Assembly (NCBI GenBank): GCA_963648205.1
Contig: CAVJCT010000042.1
Span: forward strand, 62,001 to 126,000
From: UBA1181 sp963648205
Lineage (GTDB): Bacteria; Bacteroidota; Bacteroidia; Bacteroidales; Paludibacteraceae
DNA: 64,000 nucleotides
Direction: 5' to 3'
Made by a program: the position numbers and the translations under genes
Notes under the pieces: generated by a model
Databases searched by the model: none
Told to the model about the DNA's origin: nothing
The model's input: the letters and a program-made list of their open reading frames with translations, nothing else
Shown here: piece by piece, positions 8,541-16,706 of the stretch
Position numbering within the stretch: position 1 is the first letter of the stretch
Layout: each line of letters begins with the position of its first letter

Positions 8541-8708
8541 ATGAGCAAGAAAGTAAAAAATGGAGAAAACGGTATGTCTATGCGTGAGTATCTGATGGAA
8601 GAAAAGAGGAAAGGTAAGAAACTGAGCAAAATCGGTGAATGGCTGATTTCTGACGAAGGAAGAGAAGGTCTTGTCAGAATTGTAGACATGAGAGCCGTTC
8701 TCAAATGA
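8541..8708 (+). CDS. Small basic protein of unknown function; reading frame continues past its TGA
   Basis: ATG to TGA encodes 55 residues rich in Lys, Arg and Glu, with a helical-looking core (SMREYLMEEKRKGKKL) and a C-terminal IVDMRAVLK. I do not recognise a family. It has its own -7 element and is followed by a strong bidirectional terminator. After the TGA at 8706-8708 the same frame stays open for 28 more codons to a TAA at 8793-8795, and those codons look like protein (for example FPQYEREGLSFIFNKR). The gene may therefore be an 84-codon gene with one nonsense mutation, or a genuine 55-residue protein with coding-like sequence after it. Confidence 0.6.
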   Translation: MSKKVKNGENGMSMREYLMEEKRKGKKLSKIGEWLISDEGREGLVRIVDMRAVLK

Positions 8709-8853
8709 GAGGACAAGATTCCGCTTATCAGTTCGGATCACAAATTTCCGCAATACGAGAGAGAGGGACTGAGTTTCATCTTCAATAAGCGATAAGGTTG
8801 TTGTGATTGGCTGTTTATAGTTTGCTGTTTGCCCCCTGTTTACAAACCTCAAA

Positions 8854-8888
8854 AAAAGAGGTTGAACCTGTTTGATTCAACCTCTTTT
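8854..8888 (-). terminator. Bidirectional terminator (guaA operon end / small gene end)
   Basis: A perfect 13-bp stem (8854-8866 with 8876-8888) with a nine-base loop is flanked by A residues on the left and T residues on the right, so it can end both the leftward guaA operon and the rightward small gene. The remaining bases between 8796 and 8908 show nothing else. Confidence 0.85.
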
Positions 8889-8908
8889 GTATGTCTTGCT
8901 GTATTGGA

Positions 8909-10705
8909 TTACTCCCACTCAATTGTTCCTGGTGGCTTGTGTGTTACGTCATACCAGAGTGAACCTGCGCCCTCTGCTACAAATCTACCCCACAACCCTT
9001 TTAACAAGTTCTGATCAATTTCAGCAAAATTAGCCGTCATAGCCTCAGAACTGTTCACTGGACGCATTACGATGCATGGCTTATCATCTAAGCGCAATGG
9101 CAACTGAACGACTGGCATTTGCCAAATTTTCTCGTACAAGTCATTCTCCTGCAAGAACTCAGTACAGATATTGTCGAATTTGCGAAGTGAATCGAAATGT
9201 TTCTTCTCAGCATACTGCTCAACCAACGTTGGCATGGCGTCTGAAACTGCACCTACCTGCCAAATCACACGATTGATGACCTTGAAACGATTCACCAACT
9301 CTGTGCTATATTTCTCACACTCTTTCCATGTGAGATTTGGAGTCGTCAACAAGAATGGCTGTGCGTAGGTTCTTCCATCGCCCTGCACGCCAACACTCTT
9401 GACTGGCAATACTTTTCCTTCAATATTATGCTCTTTCAAGTAAGCCTCCAAACCGTCTACATCTTTGTTGGAAGCAAACTCGCCTGTACCGTCAGAGCAA
9501 AGCAAACGAACGCCCAAACCTGGTCCGGGGAATGGATGTCTCCACACCAAATTGTGAGGAATACCCAACTCTTCACCCAACATACGAACCTCGTCTTTGT
9601 AGAGGTCTGCCAACGGCTCGAGCAAGAGTCCCTGTGCCATCAAATCCATCACCTCTTTCACACGGTTATGGTGGGTTTTGATTAAATCAGCATTCTTAGT
9701 TCCTCCACTCTCGATTGTGTCAGGATAAATCGTTCCTTGCGCGATCATCCACTCCTTAGGGTCGAGATTCAATTTCTTCATCTCAACATCTTTCACCTCC
9801 AAGAAGGTTGCTCCGATAGATTTTCTCTTCACCTCGGGTGCTGTAACGCCTTTCAGTTTGCTCAAGAATGTGTCGGTAGCATCAACAACTTGCAGATTCT
9901 GCATGTTCTCAGCCTTCAAGAAATCGATGACCTTGGCAGACTCGTCCATACGCATCATACCGTTATCGATATGCAAGCCCAATACGCGGTCTGTACCCAA
10001 CACACGGTTCAGCAACACGAATGCAACCGTACTGTCGACACCACCAGAAACCAACAAGAAGACCTTACGATTACCCACCTCTTTCTTGATTTTCTCAGAA
10101 ATCAATGGCATGTAACTCTTCATGTTCCAAGTGCGCTCACAACCGCAAATCGTGATGAAGTTGTCCAAAATTTTCATTCCGTATTTGCTATGCGTAACCT
10201 CTGGGTGGAACTGTATTCCGTAGATTTTTCTACCGTCATTAGCAACAGCAGCAATCTCGCAATCTTTCGTTGAGGCAATGATTTTATATCCTTCAGGCAA
10301 CTTTTCCACCTGATCGCCATGACTCATCCACATTGGAGAAGAGGCTGGAATGTCTTTCAACAATGGATGTTGAGGCTCTTTCAGAACCAAATCTGCTATA
10401 CCATACTCCTTAACTTTTCCTGGTTTTACTACTCCACCTAACTGTGAAGCCATCAACTGATGTCCGTAGCAAATACCTAATTTAGGCACTGGAATGTTAA
10501 GAATTTCGGGATTATATTCTGGTGCGTCCTCTGCATAAACACTTGAGGGTCCACCACTGTAAATAATGCCTTTCGCTCCTTTAAACTCGTCGACAGAAGC
10601 CGTTGGCGACACAATCTCAGTGAAGACGCCCAAACGACGAACACGATTCGCAATCAAATGCGCATACTGTCCGCCAAAATCCAATACGATAATTTTTTCT
10701 TGCAT
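8909..10705 (-). CDS. guaA: GMP synthase (glutamine-hydrolysing)
   Basis: Converts XMP, ATP and glutamine to GMP in purine synthesis. The N-terminal class I amidotransferase domain has its nucleophile Cys in GICYGHQ (about residue 79) and the His/Glu pair in FHPEV. The ATP pyrophosphatase P-loop SGGVDST follows near residue 220. The C-terminal dimerisation domain ends in PPGTIEWE. At 598 residues it is longer than the common ~510-520-residue bacterial form, with extra sequence in the synthetase/dimerisation half (around KSVGVQGDGRTYAQPF and after it). It is last in the operon parC - TonB-domain gene - aroK - guaA, 21 bases after aroK. Confidence 0.96.
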   Translation of the reverse strand: MQEKIIVLDFGGQYAHLIANRVRRLGVFTEIVSPTASVDEFKGAKGIIYSGGPSSVYAEDAPEYNPEILNIPVPKLGICYGHQLMASQLGGVVKPGKVKEYGIADLVLKEPQHPLLKDIPASSPMWMSHGDQVEKLPEGYKIIASTKDCEIAAVANDGRKIYGIQFHPEVTHSKYGMKILDNFITICGCERTWNMKSYMPLISEKIKKEVGNRKVFLLVSGGVDSTVAFVLLNRVLGTDRVLGLHIDNGMMRMDESAKVIDFLKAENMQNLQVVDATDTFLSKLKGVTAPEVKRKSIGATFLEVKDVEMKKLNLDPKEWMIAQGTIYPDTIESGGTKNADLIKTHHNRVKEVMDLMAQGLLLEPLADLYKDEVRMLGEELGIPHNLVWRHPFPGPGLGVRLLCSDGTGEFASNKDVDGLEAYLKEHNIEGKVLPVKSVGVQGDGRTYAQPFLLTTPNLTWKECEKYSTELVNRFKVINRVIWQVGAVSDAMPTLVEQYAEKKHFDSLRKFDNICTEFLQENDLYEKIWQMPVVQLPLRLDDKPCIVMRPVNSSEAMTANFAEIDQNLLKGLWGRFVAEGAGSLWYDVTHKPPGTIEWE

Positions 10706-10726
10706 GAGTTTTATTCTCGTTTTCTG

Positions 10727-11242
10727 TTATTTATCTGCTAATAGTTGGTCAAACAACACGTCCGACTCGTCTGCTGCACCGACAATGTGCTTCGCCTTCA
10801 AATAGAACGGTTCACGTTGTTTCAAAGCATCGGTGATAAACTGCAACAGTTCTTCATCCGTCTTGTTTCTTAAAAGTGGACGGTTCTGACGCGCATTCTT
10901 CAGATAGTTGAAAAGTTCCTGTGGAGTAGCCTGCAAATAGACCGTCTCACCCATCTCATTCATCTTCTCCATATTGTCGAAAAAGCACGCTGTTCCGCCT
11001 CCAGTTGATATGATAACATTCTCAAACTGAGACACTTCCTCCAACATCTTTTTCTCTATCTTTCGGAACTCAGCCTCTCCTTTCTCCTCAAAAATTTTGG
11101 AAATTGTCTTGAAAAATCGTTGCTCGATAAAAGCATCCAAATCGATAAAATCAACCTTGTATTTTCGAGACAAACGCTTTCCTGTATGGGTTTTTCCACA
11201 ACCCATATATCCCACTAAAAATATTCTTTTTGCTGATGTCAT
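10727..11242 (-). CDS. aroK: Shikimate kinase
   Basis: Phosphorylates shikimate to shikimate-3-phosphate in aromatic amino acid synthesis. The Walker A motif GYMGCGKT is near the N terminus, the shikimate-binding FIDLDAFIE follows, and GGGTACF carries the substrate-binding glycine loop. The lid Arg is in NRPLL. The start is set at MTSAKRIF (ATG at 11242); an ATG six codons upstream at 11260 would overlap the preceding gene by seven bases and cannot be excluded. Length of about 171 residues is normal. Confidence 0.93.
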   Translation of the reverse strand: MTSAKRIFLVGYMGCGKTHTGKRLSRKYKVDFIDLDAFIEQRFFKTISKIFEEKGEAEFRKIEKKMLEEVSQFENVIISTGGGTACFFDNMEKMNEMGETVYLQATPQELFNYLKNARQNRPLLRNKTDEELLQFITDALKQREPFYLKAKHIVGAADESDVLFDQLLADK

Positions 11243-11253
11243 TTCTGTTTCAA

Positions 11254-11940
11254 TTACCAACTATCGTCCCATTGTACGTTATCATATTTTCCTCCGCCAC
11301 TCGAGCTGCTACTGTCATCATCTTCTGAGTCACTCCAATCTACGCTGTCTCCGCCATCGCCCCAGAAGTCGCCATACTCACTTTCTGGTGGAGGTGGCAT
11401 CTTCGTACGAGTGAAATAGAACGGTATGATTAACGCCACTTTGACACGCTCGCCATACAAATCTCCTGGTTTGAACGTAGGCAAACCTCTCGCAATTCGG
11501 AGGGCTTCCTCGTCGTACGCATCGTTGACCGACTGTATGACTTCCACTCTGGACGGTTTACCGCAACGGTCAATTACAACCTGAACTGCTACGATTCCTT
11601 TCGCCAAGACCTCGGCACTATCCTTGCCATCTACAGACTGTTCGTACGACTCCACGACATGCGGATATTCAATGTTATTTCTCACATATCGGGTCAATTC
11701 AATATCACCGCCATGAGGGAAAACAGGAAGGTTCAACGCTTCTGGCCAATTGCCATACGTTCCGCCATAAATTTTCGATTCGTAATTGTCCTGACAGTTA
11801 GGGTACAAATCTTCAAACTCCGTATAATCCTGTGCTTGAAGGAAAACTGCGGACATGAGAAAAGACAACACCCAAACGATCTTACGAGAAACACGCAAGA
11901 CACATCTCAGCGGACTATCTATCAAATGGGAATAATTCAT
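11254..11940 (-). CDS. TonB C-terminal domain protein with acidic Ser/Gly tail
   Basis: A 228-residue exported protein. A hydrophobic segment at about 22-36 ends in an AQ-type signal peptidase site. It is followed by a soluble domain with the TonB C-terminal pattern (VAVQVVIDRCGKPSRVEVIQS ... ALRIARGLPTFKPG). In classical TonB proteins this domain closes the chain. Here about 45 further residues follow, rich in Pro, Asp, Ser and Gly, with a run of five Ser and three Gly. It does not look like an inner-membrane energy transducer, because the only hydrophobic stretch looks like a cleaved signal. It lies 21 bases after parC in an operon with no transport gene. Confidence 0.8.
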   Translation of the reverse strand: MNYSHLIDSPLRCVLRVSRKIVWVLSFLMSAVFLQAQDYTEFEDLYPNCQDNYESKIYGGTYGNWPEALNLPVFPHGGDIELTRYVRNNIEYPHVVESYEQSVDGKDSAEVLAKGIVAVQVVIDRCGKPSRVEVIQSVNDAYDEEALRIARGLPTFKPGDLYGERVKVALIIPFYFTRTKMPPPPESEYGDFWGDGGDSVDWSDSEDDDSSSSSGGGKYDNVQWDDSW

Positions 11941-11961
11941 TACTTCTATTCTTTATCTGAC

Positions 11962-14625
11962 TTAAAACAACGACATCTGTCCATTTTCATCTGGCTCAGG
12001 TGAATTGTTCTCGTCATTTTCGTCCTCCGTATCCTCTGACTCCTCCGTATTCTCAGGTTCTGGGAAACGGGTTGGCTCCAACTCTTCAATCTTCTCGATA
12101 TTCCAAGTGTGCAGACGTTTTCCCTTGGCTTTCAAGCCTTTAACACCGATGAACGAATCCACATCAATAATCATTGGCTCGCGATGCGCATCCACTCCAC
12201 CAAATGTCAACTGAATGCGAGGATAAACAGTATCTGTCAATAACAACAGCACTGATTTTGGATTGTCGCTGACAAAATTAACCTTTTTATTAGTAACTTC
12301 AAGAAGAAAGCGTTTAATATATTTATAGCCTTCATTGGCATCGTAGAGCGCAGCCGTCCAAATCTTATTCGGATCAAATTTCTCCACGATCATAACGTCC
12401 TCTTCAAAGTGGACTGTATCATCAAATCCAGAGAGATAATACTCTCCTTTCTTCGTGATTACCAGTATTTTATCTTCTGTCTGGAACTCGCCCAACAACT
12501 CGCCACGACCATCATAGTTGAGTCGCAAAACATCTCGGTCAAACCATACTGAACGGCCACCCAATGTTGATGATCCTTTATGTTTCAAAGTGATTTTCAA
12601 CACCTCATTTCTCGATAAGATATTTCCCATAGACTGACGTCCTTTGATGGCAATATCACCAAAATCACGTTCAAAAATTGGCACTTTCAAACGAAGTTTT
12701 GGTTTCAAAGTGACCTTAATCACCTCTGCTTCAGCATTTTGATTAGCAGAGAAATAAAGTATCTTCGAGCCTGGAGTTCCTTGCGTAATATCATATTCCT
12801 TGTCGCGCGTTACACCCGTAATGGCAAAACGTTTGATGTAAGTGCCACCGATTTTTCCATCTCGGTAACAAACATTATACACTGTTCGCTTGTCATTCTT
12901 TTTGAAAACATTGACATATAGCAAGTCTTTACCATAATATTTCTTCTCTGTCACCTTAGATATTTGATATTTTCCATCCTTATGGATAACAATAATATCA
13001 TCAATATCTGAACAGTTGCAGACATACTCGTCTTTTTTCAAACCTGTTCCGACAAAGCCTTCCACCCAATCCACATAGAGTTTCTCGTTGGCTTCGACCA
13101 CCTTCGTCGTCTGAATAGTTTCGAACGAGCGAATCTCCGTCAATCGAGGGTACATCGAGCCATATTTCTCCTTCAACGTGCGATACCAATCGATGGTGTA
13201 GGCAACCAAATGAGCCAGATTATAATCAATATCCTCAATCTGCTTTTTGAGCGCAACTATCTGTTCCTCAGCCTTATCCGAGTTGAATTTCAAGATTCTT
13301 GCCATCTTGATTTCCAACAGGCGAAGCAAATCATCACGAGTAACTTCACGAATGAACATCTCCTTGTAAGGGGTCAATCGTTTATCGATATGTTGCAAAG
13401 CAGCGTCTACATTTTTACTCTCTTCAAATTGCTTGTCCTTGTAAATTCTCTCTTCAATGAAGATTTTCTCTAAAGAACAAAAATGAAGCTGCTCCGACAA
13501 TTCGCCACGACGAACATTGAGTTCTTTTCCTAAAATATCCTTCGTTCGATCCACAGAATATTTCAGAATGAAATGCACATTGGTGAACAAAGGTTTGTCG
13601 TTGAAGATGACACAGCAGTTGGGCGACACACTCACCTCACAATCGGTGAAGGCATAAAGGGCATCAATCGTCTTATCGGAAGAAGTATTCGGTGCCAAAT
13701 GAACAATCAGTTCCGCCTTTGCAGAAGTGTTATCCTCCACCTTCTTAATGCTGATTTTTCCTTTGTCATTGGCAGCCACAATCGTCTCCATCAGCGAGTC
13801 GGTCGTAACGCCGTATGGCACATCCGAAATAATCAACGTTTTATTATCTAATTTGGAAATCTTTGAACGTATTCGCAGACGACCACCTCGCTCTCCATCA
13901 TTGTATCGAGAAACATCCAACAGACCGCCTGTCTGAAAATCAGGATAGAGTTCGAAATCTTCTCCATTCAAATAGGCGATTGCCGCATCAATAATCTCAT
14001 TGAAATTATGTGGAAGGATTTTAGAAGACAAACCTACCGCAATACCTTCCACACCCTGAGCCAAGAGGAGCGGGAATTTCACGGGCAGCGTAACTGGTTC
14101 TTTCTTTCGTCCATCATACGAAGACATCCACTCCGTAATTTTCGGACTGTAGAGAACGTCCAAAGCAAATTTTGAAAGACGAGCCTCGATATAACGAGCC
14201 GCAGCAGCTTGGTCTCCCGTCAGAATATTTCCCCAGTTTCCTTGCGCATCAATCAGCAGATTTTTCTGACCGAGGGTTACCAAAGCACCACCGATAGAAG
14301 CGTCGCCATGAGGGTGAAACTGCATAGTCTGACCGATGATATTCGCCACCTTGTCGTAGCGACCGTCATCAATCAGTTTCATAGTATGAAGAATACGGCG
14401 TTGCACAGGCTTCAGTCCATCTTCAATCTGAGGAACAGCGCGTTCCAAGATAACGGCAGAAGCATAATCCAAATACCATTTTTGGATCATACCTGGCAAA
14501 TGCGTTACGTCGTTATCGATGGAAATGGGATATTTAGAATCGCCTAATTCGCCATCCTCTAAAGCCTCGTCCAAAGAGCCATCTTCCAACTCTTCATCAT
14601 CTTTTTCATCAAATTCGTCTGACAT
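11962..14625 (-). CDS. parC: DNA topoisomerase IV / gyrase subunit A-type protein
   Basis: An 887-residue type IIA topoisomerase breakage-reunion subunit, which works with a B-type ATPase subunit to decatenate or relax DNA. The winged-helix region has the quinolone-region segment HPHGDASIGGALV, and the catalytic Tyr is in AAAARYIEARL (about residue 139). A tower and coiled-coil region follows, then beta-propeller blades in the C-terminal third. Both ends carry acidic disordered extensions. It is called parC because of the overall similarity to Bacteroidetes topo IV A proteins and lack of an obvious GyrA box; no parE is adjacent in this window. It starts the leftward operon. Confidence 0.88.
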   Translation of the reverse strand: MSDEFDEKDDEELEDGSLDEALEDGELGDSKYPISIDNDVTHLPGMIQKWYLDYASAVILERAVPQIEDGLKPVQRRILHTMKLIDDGRYDKVANIIGQTMQFHPHGDASIGGALVTLGQKNLLIDAQGNWGNILTGDQAAAARYIEARLSKFALDVLYSPKITEWMSSYDGRKKEPVTLPVKFPLLLAQGVEGIAVGLSSKILPHNFNEIIDAAIAYLNGEDFELYPDFQTGGLLDVSRYNDGERGGRLRIRSKISKLDNKTLIISDVPYGVTTDSLMETIVAANDKGKISIKKVEDNTSAKAELIVHLAPNTSSDKTIDALYAFTDCEVSVSPNCCVIFNDKPLFTNVHFILKYSVDRTKDILGKELNVRRGELSEQLHFCSLEKIFIEERIYKDKQFEESKNVDAALQHIDKRLTPYKEMFIREVTRDDLLRLLEIKMARILKFNSDKAEEQIVALKKQIEDIDYNLAHLVAYTIDWYRTLKEKYGSMYPRLTEIRSFETIQTTKVVEANEKLYVDWVEGFVGTGLKKDEYVCNCSDIDDIIVIHKDGKYQISKVTEKKYYGKDLLYVNVFKKNDKRTVYNVCYRDGKIGGTYIKRFAITGVTRDKEYDITQGTPGSKILYFSANQNAEAEVIKVTLKPKLRLKVPIFERDFGDIAIKGRQSMGNILSRNEVLKITLKHKGSSTLGGRSVWFDRDVLRLNYDGRGELLGEFQTEDKILVITKKGEYYLSGFDDTVHFEEDVMIVEKFDPNKIWTAALYDANEGYKYIKRFLLEVTNKKVNFVSDNPKSVLLLLTDTVYPRIQLTFGGVDAHREPMIIDVDSFIGVKGLKAKGKRLHTWNIEKIEELEPTRFPEPENTEESEDTEDENDENNSPEPDENGQMSLF

Positions 14626-14683
14626 ATACTATCGGGGAGATTAATTTTCAATACTCAAATTCAACACAGGTGTAAAGTTACAA

Positions 14684-14722
14684 AAAAAGAACGAAAAAGG
14701 AGAGAACCGAAGCCTCTCCTTT
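14684..14722 (-). terminator. Terminator after tRNA-Leu
   Basis: On the minus strand AAAGGAGAG pairs with CTCTCCTTT over a nine-base loop and is followed by T-rich sequence, just downstream of tRNA-Leu and upstream of parC. Confidence 0.8.
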
Positions 14723-14730
14723 CCAACTTG

Positions 14731-14812
14731 TGCGGATGACGGGACTCGAACCCACAAGCCTCGCGGCACCAGATCCTAAGTCTGGCGCGTCTACCAGTTT
14801 CGCCACATCCGC
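14731..14812 (-). tRNA. tRNA-Leu (anticodon TAG)
   Basis: An 82-nt class II tRNA with acceptor stem GCGGATG/CATCCGC, anticodon stem CCAGA/TCTGG around loop CTTAGGA, a long variable arm and discriminator A. CCA is not encoded. Confidence 0.95.
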
Positions 14813-14823
14813 TTAAGACTTTG

Positions 14824-14854
14824 CAAATATAGACAAAATTTTCTTGTCCTCAAA
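14824..14854 (-). promoter_or_regulatory. Promoter of tRNA-Leu
   Basis: On the minus strand TTTG (14854-14851), a 19-base spacer and TATATTTG (14831-14824): a perfect match to the phylum consensus. Confidence 0.85.
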
Positions 14855-14883
14855 ATCAAAAATTTAGTTGGCAACAACTTTTT

Positions 14884-14918
14884 AAAAAAAAGGAGGAACA
14901 GCCGAAGCCATTCCTCCT
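14884..14918 (-). terminator. Terminator of the SusC-SusD operon
   Basis: A 12-bp stem with one mismatch (14891-14902 with 14907-14918) closed by a TTCG-type tetraloop on the minus strand runs into seven T residues, 20 bases after the last gene of the operon. Confidence 0.88.
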
Positions 14919-14939
14919 GATTTATCTAAAGACTAAATA

Positions 14940-16679
14940 TTAGTAAGGATATTTAGAAGTTGCAGTAGCACCGTCGTTCTTAGAGAAACGAACACCACCG
15001 TTGTCCTCAGGAACGATACGGAAGTTATCTACAGCAAGGAACATATTAGTTCCATAACCAGCTGCCTTCTGCATATTACCTGTTGCATCCTCAACCTCAA
15101 TGTAGAAGTTGCAGAAATCGGTCTTATTCAAACCACCACAGTGTTTAGCCATCTTGTACTGAGTCAAGAAACCAAAGTCAGAGATAGCGTATGCAAAGTT
15201 TCCACCATCACCAGAAGTTAACGGAATGGCAACTGTCATCCAACCATCTGTTGAGAATGAACTTGCTGATACCAAGCTACCACTTTCCTCATCAATAACT
15301 GCAGAAGCAGGGTGGAACCATGCACCTGGAGTACCACAAGATGCATTACACTCAAATGTCTCTCCATCATCAGCCTTCTTATTCTTACCTGCTTTCAACT
15401 TAGTGTTTGAAGTCAAATCACGAGAGAAACGACCTGGAATCACATCATTAAAAATATCCAATCCGTAATACTGCTCCAAGAAAGGCACACGGCTTTCCTC
15501 ATCGGTAGCATCAGTTCCGTAGGCACTGAAAACAATGTATGCGTAAGAATACCATGGCAAAGAAGCAGGAACGTAAACCTCAAATTTCAACACCAAATTG
15601 GAGATTTCTTCATTAGTGAAATCACCCAAGAGGTCAACTTGAGGACGAGACATAGAATAAGGAGCGTAGTAGATATAACCACTCTTATTGAAGCTACCAC
15701 CTCCTTGAGAGGTTGCCAAAACTCCATACAAGTTCTTATGTGAAGTACCAGTTTCAGTTTCAACGACATCATTGTTACAGCTTGCAGGGAATGAACCACC
15801 GATTGCGCTCAAGATATTTGCATAGTCTGTTTCTGACAATGCATCAGAGGTTCTCCAAGTTGGAACACCAGTGTTATTTGTCAACTTGTCGTATGCCAAA
15901 GTAGCACCGTTCTCGTCTCCTGCGTGAGTAGTATCAGAGTCGAAATCCAACCAGATGTTTCTTGTATCACGGAATCTCATTGATGAGTAAGCGATACCGT
16001 GAGAGTTCTCAACACCTAACTTAGTTGAATTAGGCAATCCTGCAGGAACTGTGATTAACAACTCGCACTGATCGTGAGCGATAGTGAATGAGTCGCGAGG
16101 AACGTATGTTCTCAAACCATTAGGATTTCCTGTTACCTCATCGATCTGCTCAAACCATACCTTCAAGGTATCCTTACTTTCAGCATCCTCCAAGAAAGCA
16201 GAACCAGCAACGCGGAGTGTGCCTCCATCTGGAACGAACTCACAGTAGAACATCTTGATTGAAGGAGAAGATACAGGCTTAGCAATACCATACTGAGCGG
16301 TACAACCACCTTGTGAAACCAAAATGATACCTTCTGTAGAAATCAAGTCGGCATCACTCTTCATAGTGATGATGACATTGTTATCTGTAACGAAGGTTGG
16401 GTTCAACTCGACAGCGTATCTATTTCCTACAGAGTCGACCAAGTAGGCCTCTCTTGTTGTAGAGAGACCAGTACCCTTGATGATGACTGTTTGCTCTGCA
16501 TACATCTGACCCAAAGCAGAGTTGATAGAGTCTGCAGAAGCTACTGATGTGATCTTATAATCACTACAGTTGATATCACCGTTGCATCCGCTACAGTGGT
16601 CTTCGCAAGAAACCATCATACCACCCAATGCTACTGGTAAAAGAGCAACAGCTGATAAAAATTTATTTTTAAGTTTCAT
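14940..16679 (-). CDS. Surface glycan-binding lipoprotein (SGBP-like)
   Basis: A 579-residue outer-surface lipoprotein. The signal peptide ends in a lipobox with Cys at about residue 25 (MMVSCED). The N-terminal half has one or two IPT-like immunoglobulin folds, for example around GQMYAEQTVIIKGTGLS and PDGGTLRVAGSAFLED. The C-terminal part ends in MFLAVDNFRIVPEDNGG, like the glycan-binding module of SGBP-type proteins. The position directly after SusD supports this, as the third surface component of a glycan uptake system. The ligand cannot be predicted, and no enzyme in the operon hints at it. It starts 27 bases after susD ends. Confidence 0.8.
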   Translation of the reverse strand: MKLKNKFLSAVALLPVALGGMMVSCEDHCSGCNGDINCSDYKITSVASADSINSALGQMYAEQTVIIKGTGLSTTREAYLVDSVGNRYAVELNPTFVTDNNVIITMKSDADLISTEGIILVSQGGCTAQYGIAKPVSSPSIKMFYCEFVPDGGTLRVAGSAFLEDAESKDTLKVWFEQIDEVTGNPNGLRTYVPRDSFTIAHDQCELLITVPAGLPNSTKLGVENSHGIAYSSMRFRDTRNIWLDFDSDTTHAGDENGATLAYDKLTNNTGVPTWRTSDALSETDYANILSAIGGSFPASCNNDVVETETGTSHKNLYGVLATSQGGGSFNKSGYIYYAPYSMSRPQVDLLGDFTNEEISNLVLKFEVYVPASLPWYSYAYIVFSAYGTDATDEESRVPFLEQYYGLDIFNDVIPGRFSRDLTSNTKLKAGKNKKADDGETFECNASCGTPGAWFHPASAVIDEESGSLVSASSFSTDGWMTVAIPLTSGDGGNFAYAISDFGFLTQYKMAKHCGGLNKTDFCNFYIEVEDATGNMQKAAGYGTNMFLAVDNFRIVPEDNGGVRFSKNDGATATSKYPY

Positions 16680-16706
16680 TGTTTATCTATTAAATGATTG
16701 AACACA

